Position numbers and translations under genes: made by a program | The notes under the pieces: model-generated | Database searches by the model: none | The model's input: only the letters and a program-made list of their open reading frames with translations | Told to the model about the DNA's origin: nothing | From: Chitinophagales bacterium | Lineage (GTDB): Bacteria > Bacteroidota > Bacteroidia > Chitinophagales > JADIYW01 | NCBI GenBank assembly: GCA_020848315.1 | Contig: JADLAH010000084.1 | Location: 1 to 14,985, forward strand | Direction: 5' to 3' | Length of the DNA stretch: 14,985 bases | Part shown: piece after piece, positions 6,114 through 13,162 of the stretch | Numbering within the stretch: the stretch's first letter is position 1 | Layout: each line of letters opens with the position of its first letter

Positions 6114-7115
6114 TTACACAATTTTTTCCTTTTCAAAGATGGCATATATCTTTTCCAGCGTCTCATCGATGGTGAGGAAGGATTTGCCGCCGGAGGCATT
6201 GCGGTGACCGCCGCCTTCAAAGTGTTCGCGGCAGATTTTCTCTACCGAAATAGTGCCTTTGCTGCGGAAGGAAAGCTTGATGATGCGCGGTTCCTGTTTC
6301 AATAGTATGGCTACTTTCACATTCCGGATGGACAGCGGGAAATTCACCAATCCTTCGGTGTCGCCGGTCTGCAGGTTGTAGCGATAGGCATCTTTTTTAT
6401 CCACGATGATAATGCCGATGCCCAGGTCTTCGCGGATAATCATATTGCGCGACAGCGCATTGCCGATGAAACGCAGTTTTTCCTCGCGGCCGTTCTGGTT
6501 GAGTTGTTCCTGTACGTGGATGATGTCGAGTCCGCAGTCGAGCAGAAATGCCGTAATCTGCAACGCCCTTTTATTGGTGGCGCCGTTGGAGAAGCTGCCG
6601 GTGTCCGTGAGAATGCCGGTATAGATGCATTCGGCCACCTCTTTGGTCGGAACATATTCCGGATCCGCCATGCTGATAAATTCAAACACCAGTTCGCAGG
6701 TGGAAGAGGCTTTGACGCTGTGCAGCATCCAGTGTGCAAATTCTTTCGGATATAAATGATGGTCTATCAGCAGGATCTTTGCGGCGGTATTGGCTTTGAT
6801 GGCCACATCCAGCGGCTCAATACGGCTCAGGTCGTTGAAGTCGAGGCAGATGATGAGATCCGCTTCCGCTATCGCGATCTGGCTGAGGTTGGGATTGTCG
6901 AGATAATTCCAGATTTCCTCACAACCCGGCAGATAGCCGAAGTAGGCCGGAAATTCGGTCGGAGAGATGACGCGGGCATTGTGGCCTTTGGATTGCAGGT
7001 AGTTGAACATCGCCAGCGAGGAGCCCATCGCGTCGCCATCCGGCTTCTGATGCGTGGTGATGACGATATTTCTGGGTGTCTGAAGAAATTCCTGTAATGC
7101 TGCTAATTGTTCCAT
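6114..7115 (-). CDS. DHH/DHHA1 phosphoesterase, NrnA-like oligoribonuclease/pAp phosphatase
   Basis: A 333-residue two-domain protein. The DHH domain carries the metal-binding motifs [11 protein letters not shown] (H22, D26, D28), LDFNDLSR, the IDHH signature, and [11 protein letters not shown]. The C-terminal DHHA1 domain ends with the [10 protein letters not shown] substrate-binding motif. NrnA-type members use manganese to degrade 2-5-nucleotide RNAs and other short oligonucleotides from the 3' or 5' end and to dephosphorylate 3'-phosphoadenosine 5'-phosphate to AMP; which activity dominates here is not visible. The open frame continues 88 codons upstream, but that part overlaps the ndk start and promoter and resembles nothing, so the start [10 protein letters not shown] at 7115 fits the family. 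It is the first gene of a likely operon with pdxJ. A weak -7-like TATCTTGC sits about 10 bp before the start. Confidence 0.9.
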   Translation of the reverse strand: MEQLAALQEFLQTPRNIVITTHQKPDGDAMGSSLAMFNYLQSKGHNARVISPTEFPAYFGYLPGCEEIWNYLDNPNLSQIAIAEADLIICLDFNDLSRIEPLDVAIKANTAAKILLIDHHLYPKEFAHWMLHSVKASSTCELVFEFISMADPEYVPTKEVAECIYTGILTDTGSFSNGATNKRALQITAFLLDCGLDIIHVQEQLNQNGREEKLRFIGNALSRNMIIREDLGIGIIIVDKKDAYRYNLQTGDTEGLVNFPLSIRNVKVAILLKQEPRIIKLSFRSKGTISVEKICREHFEGGGHRNASGGKSFLTIDETLEKIYAIFEKEKIV

Positions 7116-7235
7116 GCCGCTTGCAAGATACACATTTATACAGCAAAATGTGTCTGAAAAGATGATTTTAGGTCGCGCAAACATTAAGTAATAGTAAAAC
7201 TTATATACGCTCGCACGCAGGTGCACGCGAATGCC

Positions 7236-7243
7236 TATCTTTG
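7236..7243 (+). promoter_or_regulatory. -7 promoter box of ndk
   Basis: TATCTTTG is a perfect TAnnTTTG match 17 bp upstream of the ATG at 7261. It overlaps the upstream in-frame ATG at 7231 and so argues against that start. Confidence 0.65.
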
Positions 7244-7260
7244 CGGAAAATATAGCACCA

Positions 7261-7680
7261 ATGGCAACAAACAGAACATTTACTATGATTAAACCGGATG
7301 CGGTAGAAGCGAATAACATCGGTCCGATTCTGGCAATGATGACAGAAGCAGGTTTCAAAATCGTAGCACTGAAATACACTAAATTATCCGCAGAGCAGGC
7401 AGGTAAATTCTATGCGGTTCACAGCGAGCGTCCGTTCTACGGAGAGCTGGTGGAGTTCATGAGCAGAGGCCCGATTGTAGCGGCTATCCTGGAAAAAGAC
7501 AACGCAGTAGAAGATTTCCGTAAATTAATCGGCGCTACCAATCCTGCACAGGCAGAAGAAGGTACTATCCGCAAACGTTTTGCAAAATCTATCGGAGAAA
7601 ATGCCGTTCACGGTTCTGATTCCGACGAGAATGCACAAATCGAAGGAGATTTCTTCTTCTCTCAGCTGGAAAGATTCTAA
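7261..7680 (+). CDS. ndk: Nucleoside diphosphate kinase
   Basis: A 139-residue enzyme that transfers the gamma phosphate of ATP to nucleoside diphosphates through a phosphohistidine, balancing NTP and dNTP pools in the cytoplasm. The fold is complete: [11 protein letters not shown] with the active-site lysine at the N-terminus, [27 protein letters not shown], the [18 protein letters not shown] segment with the phosphoryl-acceptor H117, and the SDENAQIE stretch after it. The ATG at 7261 is preferred over one ten codons upstream because it gives the normal family N-terminus and lies downstream of the -7 box. The gene is divergent from the DHH phosphoesterase and ends at a terminator 18 bp after its stop, so it is a single-gene unit. 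Confidence 0.97.
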   Translation: MATNRTFTMIKPDAVEANNIGPILAMMTEAGFKIVALKYTKLSAEQAGKFYAVHSERPFYGELVEFMSRGPIVAAILEKDNAVEDFRKLIGATNPAQAEEGTIRKRFAKSIGENAVHGSDSDENAQIEGDFFFSQLERF

Positions 7681-7698
7681 TCAATCGTTCAGATAAAT

Positions 7699-7732
7699 AA
7701 AAAAAGAGGTTCCTTATCGGACCTCTTTTTTT
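7699..7732 (+). terminator. Terminator of ndk
   Basis: A-run, stem GAGGTTC/GGACCTC (one G-T pair) and T-run of seven. It may also work on the opposite strand because of the flanking A-run. Confidence 0.88.
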
Positions 7733-7751
7733 ATGTCTTGTGGTGATACAA

Positions 7752-7780
7752 TAAAAAAAGGCAACACTTTCGTGTTGCCT
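7752..7780 (-). terminator. Terminator of the tRNA-fMet gene
   Basis: On the minus strand a perfect 9-bp stem AGGCAACAC/GTGTTGCCT with a GAAA tetraloop is followed by a run of T, starting 6 bp past the tRNA 3' end. Confidence 0.93.
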
Positions 7781-7785
7781 CGTTG

Positions 7786-7858
7786 TAGCGGGAGTTGGAC
7801 TCGAACCAACGGCCTTCGGGTTATGAGCCCGACGAGCTACCAACTGCTCCATCCCGCG
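7786..7858 (-). tRNA. Initiator tRNA-fMet (anticodon CAT)
   Basis: The minus strand folds as a complete cloverleaf of 73 nt. The anticodon arm is CGGG-CTCATAA-CCCG, giving anticodon CAT and the three consecutive G-C pairs typical of initiators. The D stem is GAGC/GCTC with the A11-T24 pair, and the T arm is GTTGG-TTCGAGT-CCAAC. The acceptor stem pairs GCGGGA with TCCCGC, while position 1 (C) faces position 72 (T) without a Watson-Crick pair, the feature that marks initiators for formylation. The 3' CCA is not encoded: after A73 the DNA reads CAA. It is a single-gene unit with a -7 box at 7910-7917 and its own terminator, convergent with ndk and divergent from era. Confidence 0.97.
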
Positions 7859-7909
7859 ATATATTGTAATTGATGAAAGAACTTGTCTGCGTCTCTTTGA
7901 ATGAGAGTG

Positions 7910-7917
7910 CAAAGCTA
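7910..7917 (-). promoter_or_regulatory. -7 promoter box of tRNA-fMet
   Basis: The minus strand reads TAGCTTTG, a perfect TAnnTTTG match about 50 bp upstream of the mature tRNA 5' end, leaving a 5' leader for RNase P to remove. Confidence 0.6.
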
Positions 7918-7952
7918 CACATTTTTTCTCACACACCTACATTAATTTTATG

Positions 7953-7960
7953 TAACTTTG
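7953..7960 (+). promoter_or_regulatory. -7 promoter box of era
   Basis: TAACTTTG matches TAnnTTTG, 39 bp before the ATG at 8000 and 35 bp from the divergent tRNA promoter box. Confidence 0.6.
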
Positions 7961-7999
7961 CAATATCGGAATTTTTTGTAAAATTTTAGATCACCTTAT

Positions 8000-8884
8000 A
8001 TGAACCATAAAGCTGGATATGTCAATATATTGGGCAAGCCCAATGTAGGGAAGTCAACATTGATGAACGCACTCATCGGAGAGCGCTTGTCTATTATCAC
8101 TTCCAAAGCGCAGACAACGCGCCACCGCATTCTCGGTATCGTGAATGGCGATGATTTTCAGATTGTATTTTCTGATTTGCCGGGTATCATCAAGCCTGCC
8201 TATAAAATGCAGGAATCGATGATGGATTTTGTCCGCACTTCGCTCGAAGATGCGGATATGTTTATTTATATGGCACAAATCGGAGATAAGCCGGAGAAGC
8301 AACCGGACGAGTATGCCAAAATTAAATCGCTGAAAGTGCCCACGCTCTTGTTGTTGAACAAGATTGATATGGCCAATCACGAAGAGGTGATGCTGGAGCG
8401 CTTGCTGTGGGAAGCTGATTTTCCGGAGGCTACTGTGATGCCGTTTTCTGCCAAATTCAACCTGAATGTAGAGAAGATGCTGAACGATATCGTCAGTTTC
8501 CTGCCGGAAAGCCCGCCTTATTTTGATAAAGAGGAATTTACCGACCGGCCGGAGCGTTTTTTTGTTACGGAAATTATCCGGGAAAAAATCCTGCTCAACT
8601 ACAAACAGGAAATACCTTATAGTTGCGAAGTGGTCTGTTCCTATTTCATGGAAGACGGAGATATCATCAAGATATCCGTGGATATTTATGTGGAGCGCGA
8701 GAGTCAGAAGCCCATATTAATCGGCAAAGGCGGAGAGATGCTCAAGAAAGTGGGCTCGCAGGCGCGTGCGGATATGGAGAAGTTTTTCGGTAAGAAAATA
8801 TTTCTGGAAACACATGTGCGCGTGGCGGATAACTGGCGCAATAACGAAAATATGCTGCGCAAATTCGGCTACCGAGAAGCCTGA
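8000..8884 (+). CDS. era: GTPase Era
   Basis: A 294-residue GTP-binding protein of standard length that binds the 3' end of 16S rRNA and acts in 30S subunit maturation at the inner face of the membrane. The GTPase domain shows G1 GKPNVGKS (residues 12-19), the switch I region with KAQTTRHRI, G3 DLPG, G4 NKID and G5 SAK. The C-terminal KH RNA-binding domain is seen in ESQKPILIGKGGEMLKKVG with the GKGG loop, ending in VRVADNWRNN. The start MNHKAGYVNILGKPNVGKS fits family alignment and no Shine-Dalgarno is visible. der follows after 82 bp but has its own promoter box, so the two ribosome-assembly GTPases are neighbours without clearly forming an operon. Confidence 0.97.
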   Translation: MNHKAGYVNILGKPNVGKSTLMNALIGERLSIITSKAQTTRHRILGIVNGDDFQIVFSDLPGIIKPAYKMQESMMDFVRTSLEDADMFIYMAQIGDKPEKQPDEYAKIKSLKVPTLLLLNKIDMANHEEVMLERLLWEADFPEATVMPFSAKFNLNVEKMLNDIVSFLPESPPYFDKEEFTDRPERFFVTEIIREKILLNYKQEIPYSCEVVCSYFMEDGDIIKISVDIYVERESQKPILIGKGGEMLKKVGSQARADMEKFFGKKIFLETHVRVADNWRNNENMLRKFGYREA

Positions 8885-8954
8885 TGTAATAATTCCTTAT
8901 CTTTAAATAAACAGCTATCGGACCATCGTTGTCCTTTATTCCTTATCTTTTCCT

Positions 8955-8962
8955 TATCTTTG
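8955..8962 (+). promoter_or_regulatory. -7 promoter box of der
   Basis: TATCTTTG is a perfect TAnnTTTG match with only 4 bp between its G and the GTG start. It is the last of three copies of TTCCTTATCTTT (8893-8904, 8939-8950, 8950-8961). A transcript from it would begin at or next to the start codon. Confidence 0.65.
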
Positions 8963-8966
8963 TACC

Positions 8967-10280
8967 GTGAGTTATACAGTTGCCATAATAGGGCGTCCCA
9001 ATGTAGGTAAATCCACTTTGTTCAATCGTTTATTGGAACAAAGAAAAGCGATTACCGATGATTTCAGCGGCGTGACCAGAGACCGTCAGTACGGCATTGC
9101 CGAATGGAACGGCAAAACATTCAATGTCATCGATACCGGTGGCTTTGTCATGCATTCCGATGATGTTTTCGAGAAAGCCATCCGCCGTCAGGTGCGATTG
9201 GCTATAGATGAAGCGGATTTATTGCTGTTCCTGGTGGATGTCACCACGGGCATCACCGACCTCGATGAGGCACTGGCACAGGAACTCCGGAAATCGAAAA
9301 AGCCGGTGCTGTTGGCTGTCAACAAAGTGGACAATACCGAGCGTTCTTACATGGCCAATGAGTTTTACGGACTTGGATTTGAAGATTTGTTCTGCGTTTC
9401 TTCCATGAGTGGTAGCGGCACAGGGGAAATCCTGGACAGAATCACGGAGCAGATACCGGTTGACATCGAAAACGCGGTCGACATCTACGCTTCTTTACCT
9501 AAAATCACCATTGTAGGACAACCGAATGTCGGAAAATCCACGTTACTCAATGCGCTGATTGGAGAAGAAAGAAATATTGTGACAGATATCGCCGGTACTA
9601 CCCGCGATGCCATCCATACGCATTACAAATTATACGGCAAGGAATTCCTGCTGATAGATACCGCCGGCATACGCCGTAAAAACAGGGTGCATGAAGACCT
9701 CGAATTTTATTCCGTTATCCGTGCTGTAAAAGCTATCGATGAAGCGGATGTGTGTATTCTTGTGCTGGATGCATTGGAAGGTATCAGCGCGCAGGATCTG
9801 AAGATTTTCAGTATCATCGAGCAACGCAAGCGCGGGGTGGTCATACTCGTCAATAAATGGGATGCCGTGGAGAAAGATTCCAAAACCATACTGGAATTTG
9901 AAGCCCGCATCAAACAGAAGATTGCGCCGTTCACGGATGTGCCGATTCTGTTTATTTCCGCCAAAGAAAAACAACGTATCTATCAGGCAATCGATAAGGT
10001 ACTCGAAGTGTATGATAACAAGCAAATCAAAATTCCTACGCATCAGCTGAATGAGATTATGCTGGAGGAAATTGAGAAATATCCACCACCGGCCTACCGT
10101 GGCGAGTATATCAAAATCAAGTATGTTACGCAGTTGCCGGCGAAGACACCTTCTTTCGCTTTCTTCTGTAATCATCCGGATTATGTACGTGAAGCTTATC
10201 GCAATTATCTGGAAAACAGAATGCGGGAGCACTTCAAATTATCGGGTGTGCCGATTAATATTTTCTTTCGTAAGAAATAA
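8967..10280 (+). CDS. der: Double GTPase Der (EngA)
   Basis: A 437-residue protein with two tandem GTPase domains and a C-terminal KH-like domain, the normal Der architecture; it is required for 50S ribosomal subunit maturation. Domain 1 has GRPNVGKS (residues 9-16), DTGG and NKVD. Domain 2 has GQPNVGKS (184-191), DTAGIRRK, NKWD and a SAK motif. The C-terminal part includes the EKYPPP and FFCNHPD segments and ends GVPINIFFRKK as usual for the family. The start is a GTG, chosen because SYTVAIIGRPNVGKS matches the family N-terminus and no ATG lies nearby in frame. The -7 box ends 4 bp upstream, leaving no room for a ribosome binding site. It is followed by a terminator shared with convergent aroC. 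Confidence 0.97.
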   Translation: MSYTVAIIGRPNVGKSTLFNRLLEQRKAITDDFSGVTRDRQYGIAEWNGKTFNVIDTGGFVMHSDDVFEKAIRRQVRLAIDEADLLLFLVDVTTGITDLDEALAQELRKSKKPVLLAVNKVDNTERSYMANEFYGLGFEDLFCVSSMSGSGTGEILDRITEQIPVDIENAVDIYASLPKITIVGQPNVGKSTLLNALIGEERNIVTDIAGTTRDAIHTHYKLYGKEFLLIDTAGIRRKNRVHEDLEFYSVIRAVKAIDEADVCILVLDALEGISAQDLKIFSIIEQRKRGVVILVNKWDAVEKDSKTILEFEARIKQKIAPFTDVPILFISAKEKQRIYQAIDKVLEVYDNKQIKIPTHQLNEIMLEEIEKYPPPAYRGEYIKIKYVTQLPAKTPSFAFFCNHPDYVREAYRNYLENRMREHFKLSGVPINIFFRKK

Positions 10281-10284
10281 AAAT

Positions 10285-10317
10285 AAAAAGGATAACCTGA
10301 GGTTATCCTTTTTTTAT
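10285..10317. terminator. Bidirectional terminator between der and aroC
   Basis: AAAAAGGATAACC and GGTTATCCTTTTT form a perfect 13-bp stem around TGA, flanked by an A-run and a T-run, so it can stop transcription of both convergent genes. Confidence 0.92.
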
Positions 10318-10329
10318 GTGCTGTTGTTG

Positions 10330-11409
10330 TTATAGTTTGTTGGCGCGTTGTCGCAACAGATGGTCCGTAATGGTGAGTGCGGCCATGGCTTCGATAATCG
10401 GTACGGCTCTCGGCAATACACAAGGGTCATGTCTGCCTTTGCCAGATACGACAGCCGGATTGCCGTCTTTATCCACTGATTCCTGATCGCGCATAATGGT
10501 CGCAATCGGCTTGAAGGCAACATTGAAATAGATATCCATGCCATTGCTGATGCCACCCTGAATACCGCCGGAAAGATTGGTGCGCGTGCGGATGGCTCCT
10601 TCTTCCGAAAAGAATAAGTCATTGTGCTGTGAGCCTAATAGTTCCGTACCTGCGAAACCGCTGCCGTATTCAAACCCTTTGGCCGCGTTGATACCCATCA
10701 TGGCTTTGGCGAGGTCGGCATGCAATTTGTCGAAAACAGGCTCGCCTAATCCGGCAGGAACACCTTTAATCACACCGGTAATGACGCCGCCCACCGTGTC
10801 GCCGTTTTTCTTCACGACTTTGATAAACTCAATCATCTGTTCCGCAATCACCGGATCCGGACAGCGGATGATATTGGCTTCTGTCTGTGATAAATCCAAT
10901 TCGGTATATGGTTTCTCCACGGCAATATTGCCTACTTTGGATACATAAGCGTGGATTTGAATGCCGTAGTGTTGCAGTAATTGTTTGGCAATCGCTGCTG
11001 CTGCTACGCGCGCCGCGGTTTCCCTGGCCGAACTGCGTCCGCCGCCGCGGTGGTCGCGGGTGCCGTATTTGGCGTCGTAGGTGAAGTCAGCGTGCGAAGG
11101 GCGATAGCTGTCTTTGATATGTTCATAGTCTTTCGACTTCTGGTCTGCATTTCTGATGAGCAATGCTATCGGTGTGCCCTGTGTTTTATTTTCAAAAATA
11201 CCGGATAATATTTCCACTTCATCCGCTTCCTTTCTTTGCGTTACAATCGCGGATTGCCCCGGTTTTCTGCGTTCCAGTTCCGACTGAATAAATGCGGGAT
11301 CAATGGCTAATCCGGCAGGACAGCCGTCGATGATAACGCCTAATGCCACGCCGTGGCTTTCTCCGAAAGTGGTGATTCTAAAGATTTCTCCAAAACTGTT
11401 TCCTGCCAT
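10330..11409 (-). CDS. aroC: Chorismate synthase
   Basis: A 359-residue enzyme of usual length that makes chorismate from 5-enolpyruvylshikimate 3-phosphate, the last step of the shikimate pathway, using reduced FMN without net redox change. All three family signatures are visible: [18 protein letters not shown] near the N-terminus (active-site H19), [20 protein letters not shown] near residue 125, and the late [10 protein letters not shown] segment followed by [18 protein letters not shown]. The start codon lies only 4 bp from a perfect -7 box. It is the only shikimate gene in the window and shares a terminator with der. Confidence 0.97.
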   Translation of the reverse strand: MAGNSFGEIFRITTFGESHGVALGVIIDGCPAGLAIDPAFIQSELERRKPGQSAIVTQRKEADEVEILSGIFENKTQGTPIALLIRNADQKSKDYEHIKDSYRPSHADFTYDAKYGTRDHRGGGRSSARETAARVAAAAIAKQLLQHYGIQIHAYVSKVGNIAVEKPYTELDLSQTEANIIRCPDPVIAEQMIEFIKVVKKNGDTVGGVITGVIKGVPAGLGEPVFDKLHADLAKAMMGINAAKGFEYGSGFAGTELLGSQHNDLFFSEEGAIRTRTNLSGGIQGGISNGMDIYFNVAFKPIATIMRDQESVDKDGNPAVVSGKGRHDPCVLPRAVPIIEAMAALTITDHLLRQRANKL

Positions 11410-11413
11410 TTTA

Positions 11414-11421
11414 CAAAGATA
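11414..11421 (-). promoter_or_regulatory. -7 promoter box of aroC
   Basis: The minus strand reads TATCTTTG with 4 bp (TAAA) between its G and the ATG, the same spacing as at der. A second TATCTTT lies 8 bp further upstream. Confidence 0.65.
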
Positions 11422-11477
11422 AAAGATAAAAATGGAAACTCATTAATTGAACGTTAAAAGCATACAGTTGTCCCTCT

Positions 11478-13025
11478 TTATTGCTGATAGACATTGTACA
11501 GGGAATCGATGGCGACAGCCTGTGCCGGATAGGCCGATTTCAGTGCCTGCCGGTATTGCTGTGGTGTAATGATATCCTGCGTGAACAACTGATACATATT
11601 CTGGAAGCTGATGCCTGAAACATCATCATAGATACGCCGGTTGCCGCCGATAGTGGCGGTGTCCTGTTTGTTGTCGTATAAATCGTAATAGAGGCCATAG
11701 GTAATAAAAGTGCCGTAGTTTTTTTCTGAAATCTGCAGATAGTTGGGATTGCCATACAGATAATATGCGCATTCATTGGAGATGTCTTCCGCCCATGCTT
11801 CTGACAGCGCAATCATCCCGGAGTTAGGCAATCCGGCCTGTCCGTAGCCGCCATTATTGAAAATATAGGTAATGTACTGATTCCAGAAGTTGTTGCCGAC
11901 TTTGGCATAGTGTATCGCATGTCCGAGTTCATGATAAAGTGTTTCGATATAACCTTTCGGTACATTATTCGTATTTCTTGTGTAATACGGCGCGTAGATG
12001 TCCGGCAGTTTATCGCCCACCAACTCAAACAGCAGTGGCGCCAATCCTTCCGGAATTCCGAGCAGTCCGCTCAGCAACTGCTGTATATTAGCCGGTTTGC
12101 TCACTGCGATATTGTTCAGCATCGGTGCCGCGTAGCTGTCGCTGAGAGGAGCATCTTTTCCCAGCCAGAACACCATTTTCTGAGCGGGCATTTTAAACTG
12201 ATAAGCCGCCGCGAATTTTTTGAACTGATTCAGGCTCAGCAAGGTCGCCATGGAATATTGCAAAGCCGAATTGGCATATTCCGAACCAATATTAATCTGC
12301 ATATTGGTGAGACCGCATGCTTTGCGGAAACCGAGAGAATATTTATTCGGGAAAACAATCGACTGCAGGTTGGCGATGTCGAGTGTGCGTATCTCGTACA
12401 TATTGTTGCTGAATTCCAGCAGCACTTCAACAGTATCCGATAAAAATCCGGCATTGGATACGGTAAACCGACCCTGTTCATCCGTAAAAGCATTGGAAAT
12501 ACGGGTGACATCCTTAATAATCACCTTGACACCGGCAATGGGTTCCGCGGTCGCGGAAATGGGATTGAAGAAGGTAACAGCACCGCTGAATGTATTGGCT
12601 GTGGTGCGTGCAGCGGCATCAGGTGCCGGCATGTACAAATCGTCCAGTCTGGTATGGTGGAATGATTCCAATGAAACGCCTTTCGGTACGACCGCATATG
12701 CTACCGGAAACTGACCTTCCTTTTCCAACGTATAGTCGGCATCCACACGGTCAAATGGCTTCTCGGACAGGATGATTCCTTTTTCTTCCAATGCACGGTA
12801 TTCCGCAATATTTCTTATTACTATCTTTTCATAGGTATGTGTGGACTGTACCCTGAGTTGTGGCTGCTGTTGCATGAGTTCGGGCACACTGTACGGGTTG
12901 CGCAGGCGGCCGCTGTTGATAACTACTTCGCAGGTATCGGTAGCTGTTGGCTCATCTGTGGATTTGCTGCAAGCCAGTATTTGCAGGGATGCGATGAAAA
13001 GGGGAAGAATCCGGCGCATGAACAT
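11478..13025 (-). CDS. Predicted lipoprotein with HELGH zinc-metallopeptidase motif
   Basis: I do not recognise a named family. From the chosen start the protein has 515 residues. It opens with a lipoprotein signal peptide (MRRILPLFIASLQILAC, lipid-modifiable cysteine near residue 19), followed by SKSTDEP, which suggests an envelope-anchored protein. A central stretch (about residues 140-220) with AGVKVIIKDV, TDEQGRFTVSNAGF and a DTVEV strand looks like a carboxypeptidase-regulatory-like beta domain. The C-terminal part has YHELGHAIHYAK, a zinc-binding HExxH motif (H365, E366, H369). SEAWAED follows about 40 residues later, and E409 or E413 could be the third ligand of a gluzincin. The frame continues 14 codons upstream, but a TATCTTTC box at 13043-13050 lies inside that part, so ATG at 13025 (or 13019) is preferred. 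It lies behind aroC on the same strand with a 68-bp gap that holds the aroC promoter. Substrate unknown; peptidase activity is inferred from the motif. Confidence 0.8.
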   Translation of the reverse strand: MFMRRILPLFIASLQILACSKSTDEPTATDTCEVVINSGRLRNPYSVPELMQQQPQLRVQSTHTYEKIVIRNIAEYRALEEKGIILSEKPFDRVDADYTLEKEGQFPVAYAVVPKGVSLESFHHTRLDDLYMPAPDAAARTTANTFSGAVTFFNPISATAEPIAGVKVIIKDVTRISNAFTDEQGRFTVSNAGFLSDTVEVLLEFSNNMYEIRTLDIANLQSIVFPNKYSLGFRKACGLTNMQINIGSEYANSALQYSMATLLSLNQFKKFAAAYQFKMPAQKMVFWLGKDAPLSDSYAAPMLNNIAVSKPANIQQLLSGLLGIPEGLAPLLFELVGDKLPDIYAPYYTRNTNNVPKGYIETLYHELGHAIHYAKVGNNFWNQYITYIFNNGGYGQAGLPNSGMIALSEAWAEDISNECAYYLYGNPNYLQISEKNYGTFITYGLYYDLYDNKQDTATIGGNRRIYDDVSGISFQNMYQLFTQDIITPQQYRQALKSAYPAQAVAIDSLYNVYQQ

Positions 13026-13042
13026 AGTAAATGGTATTTTAC

Positions 13043-13050
13043 GAAAGATA
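13043..13050 (-). promoter_or_regulatory. Probable -7 box of the lipoprotein gene
   Basis: The minus strand reads TATCTTTC, one mismatch from TAnnTTTG, 17 bp upstream of the ATG at 13025. Confidence 0.4.
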
Positions 13051-13162
13051 GGAAAAAATAATCGCATAGCGGCATTTTTTGCGGTTGAAATTGTCCGCTC
13101 GCTTCACACAAATGACACGCAGATATTCTGTCACATTTAGTAACTTGCAACAAAATTAGGGT

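Noticed and set aside
7116..7379. 88-codon N-terminal extension of the DHH phosphoesterase
   Set aside because: It overlaps the ndk promoter and the start of ndk on the other strand, and the family N-terminus begins at MEQLAALQ.
7589..7936. 115-residue open frame (minus strand) across the tRNA
   Set aside because: It passes through the tRNA-fMet gene, two terminators and the 3' end of ndk, so it is an artefact.
8000..10280. era-der operon
   Set aside because: der has its own perfect -7 box 4 bp before its start, so independent transcription is likely, though read-through from era cannot be excluded as no terminator lies between.
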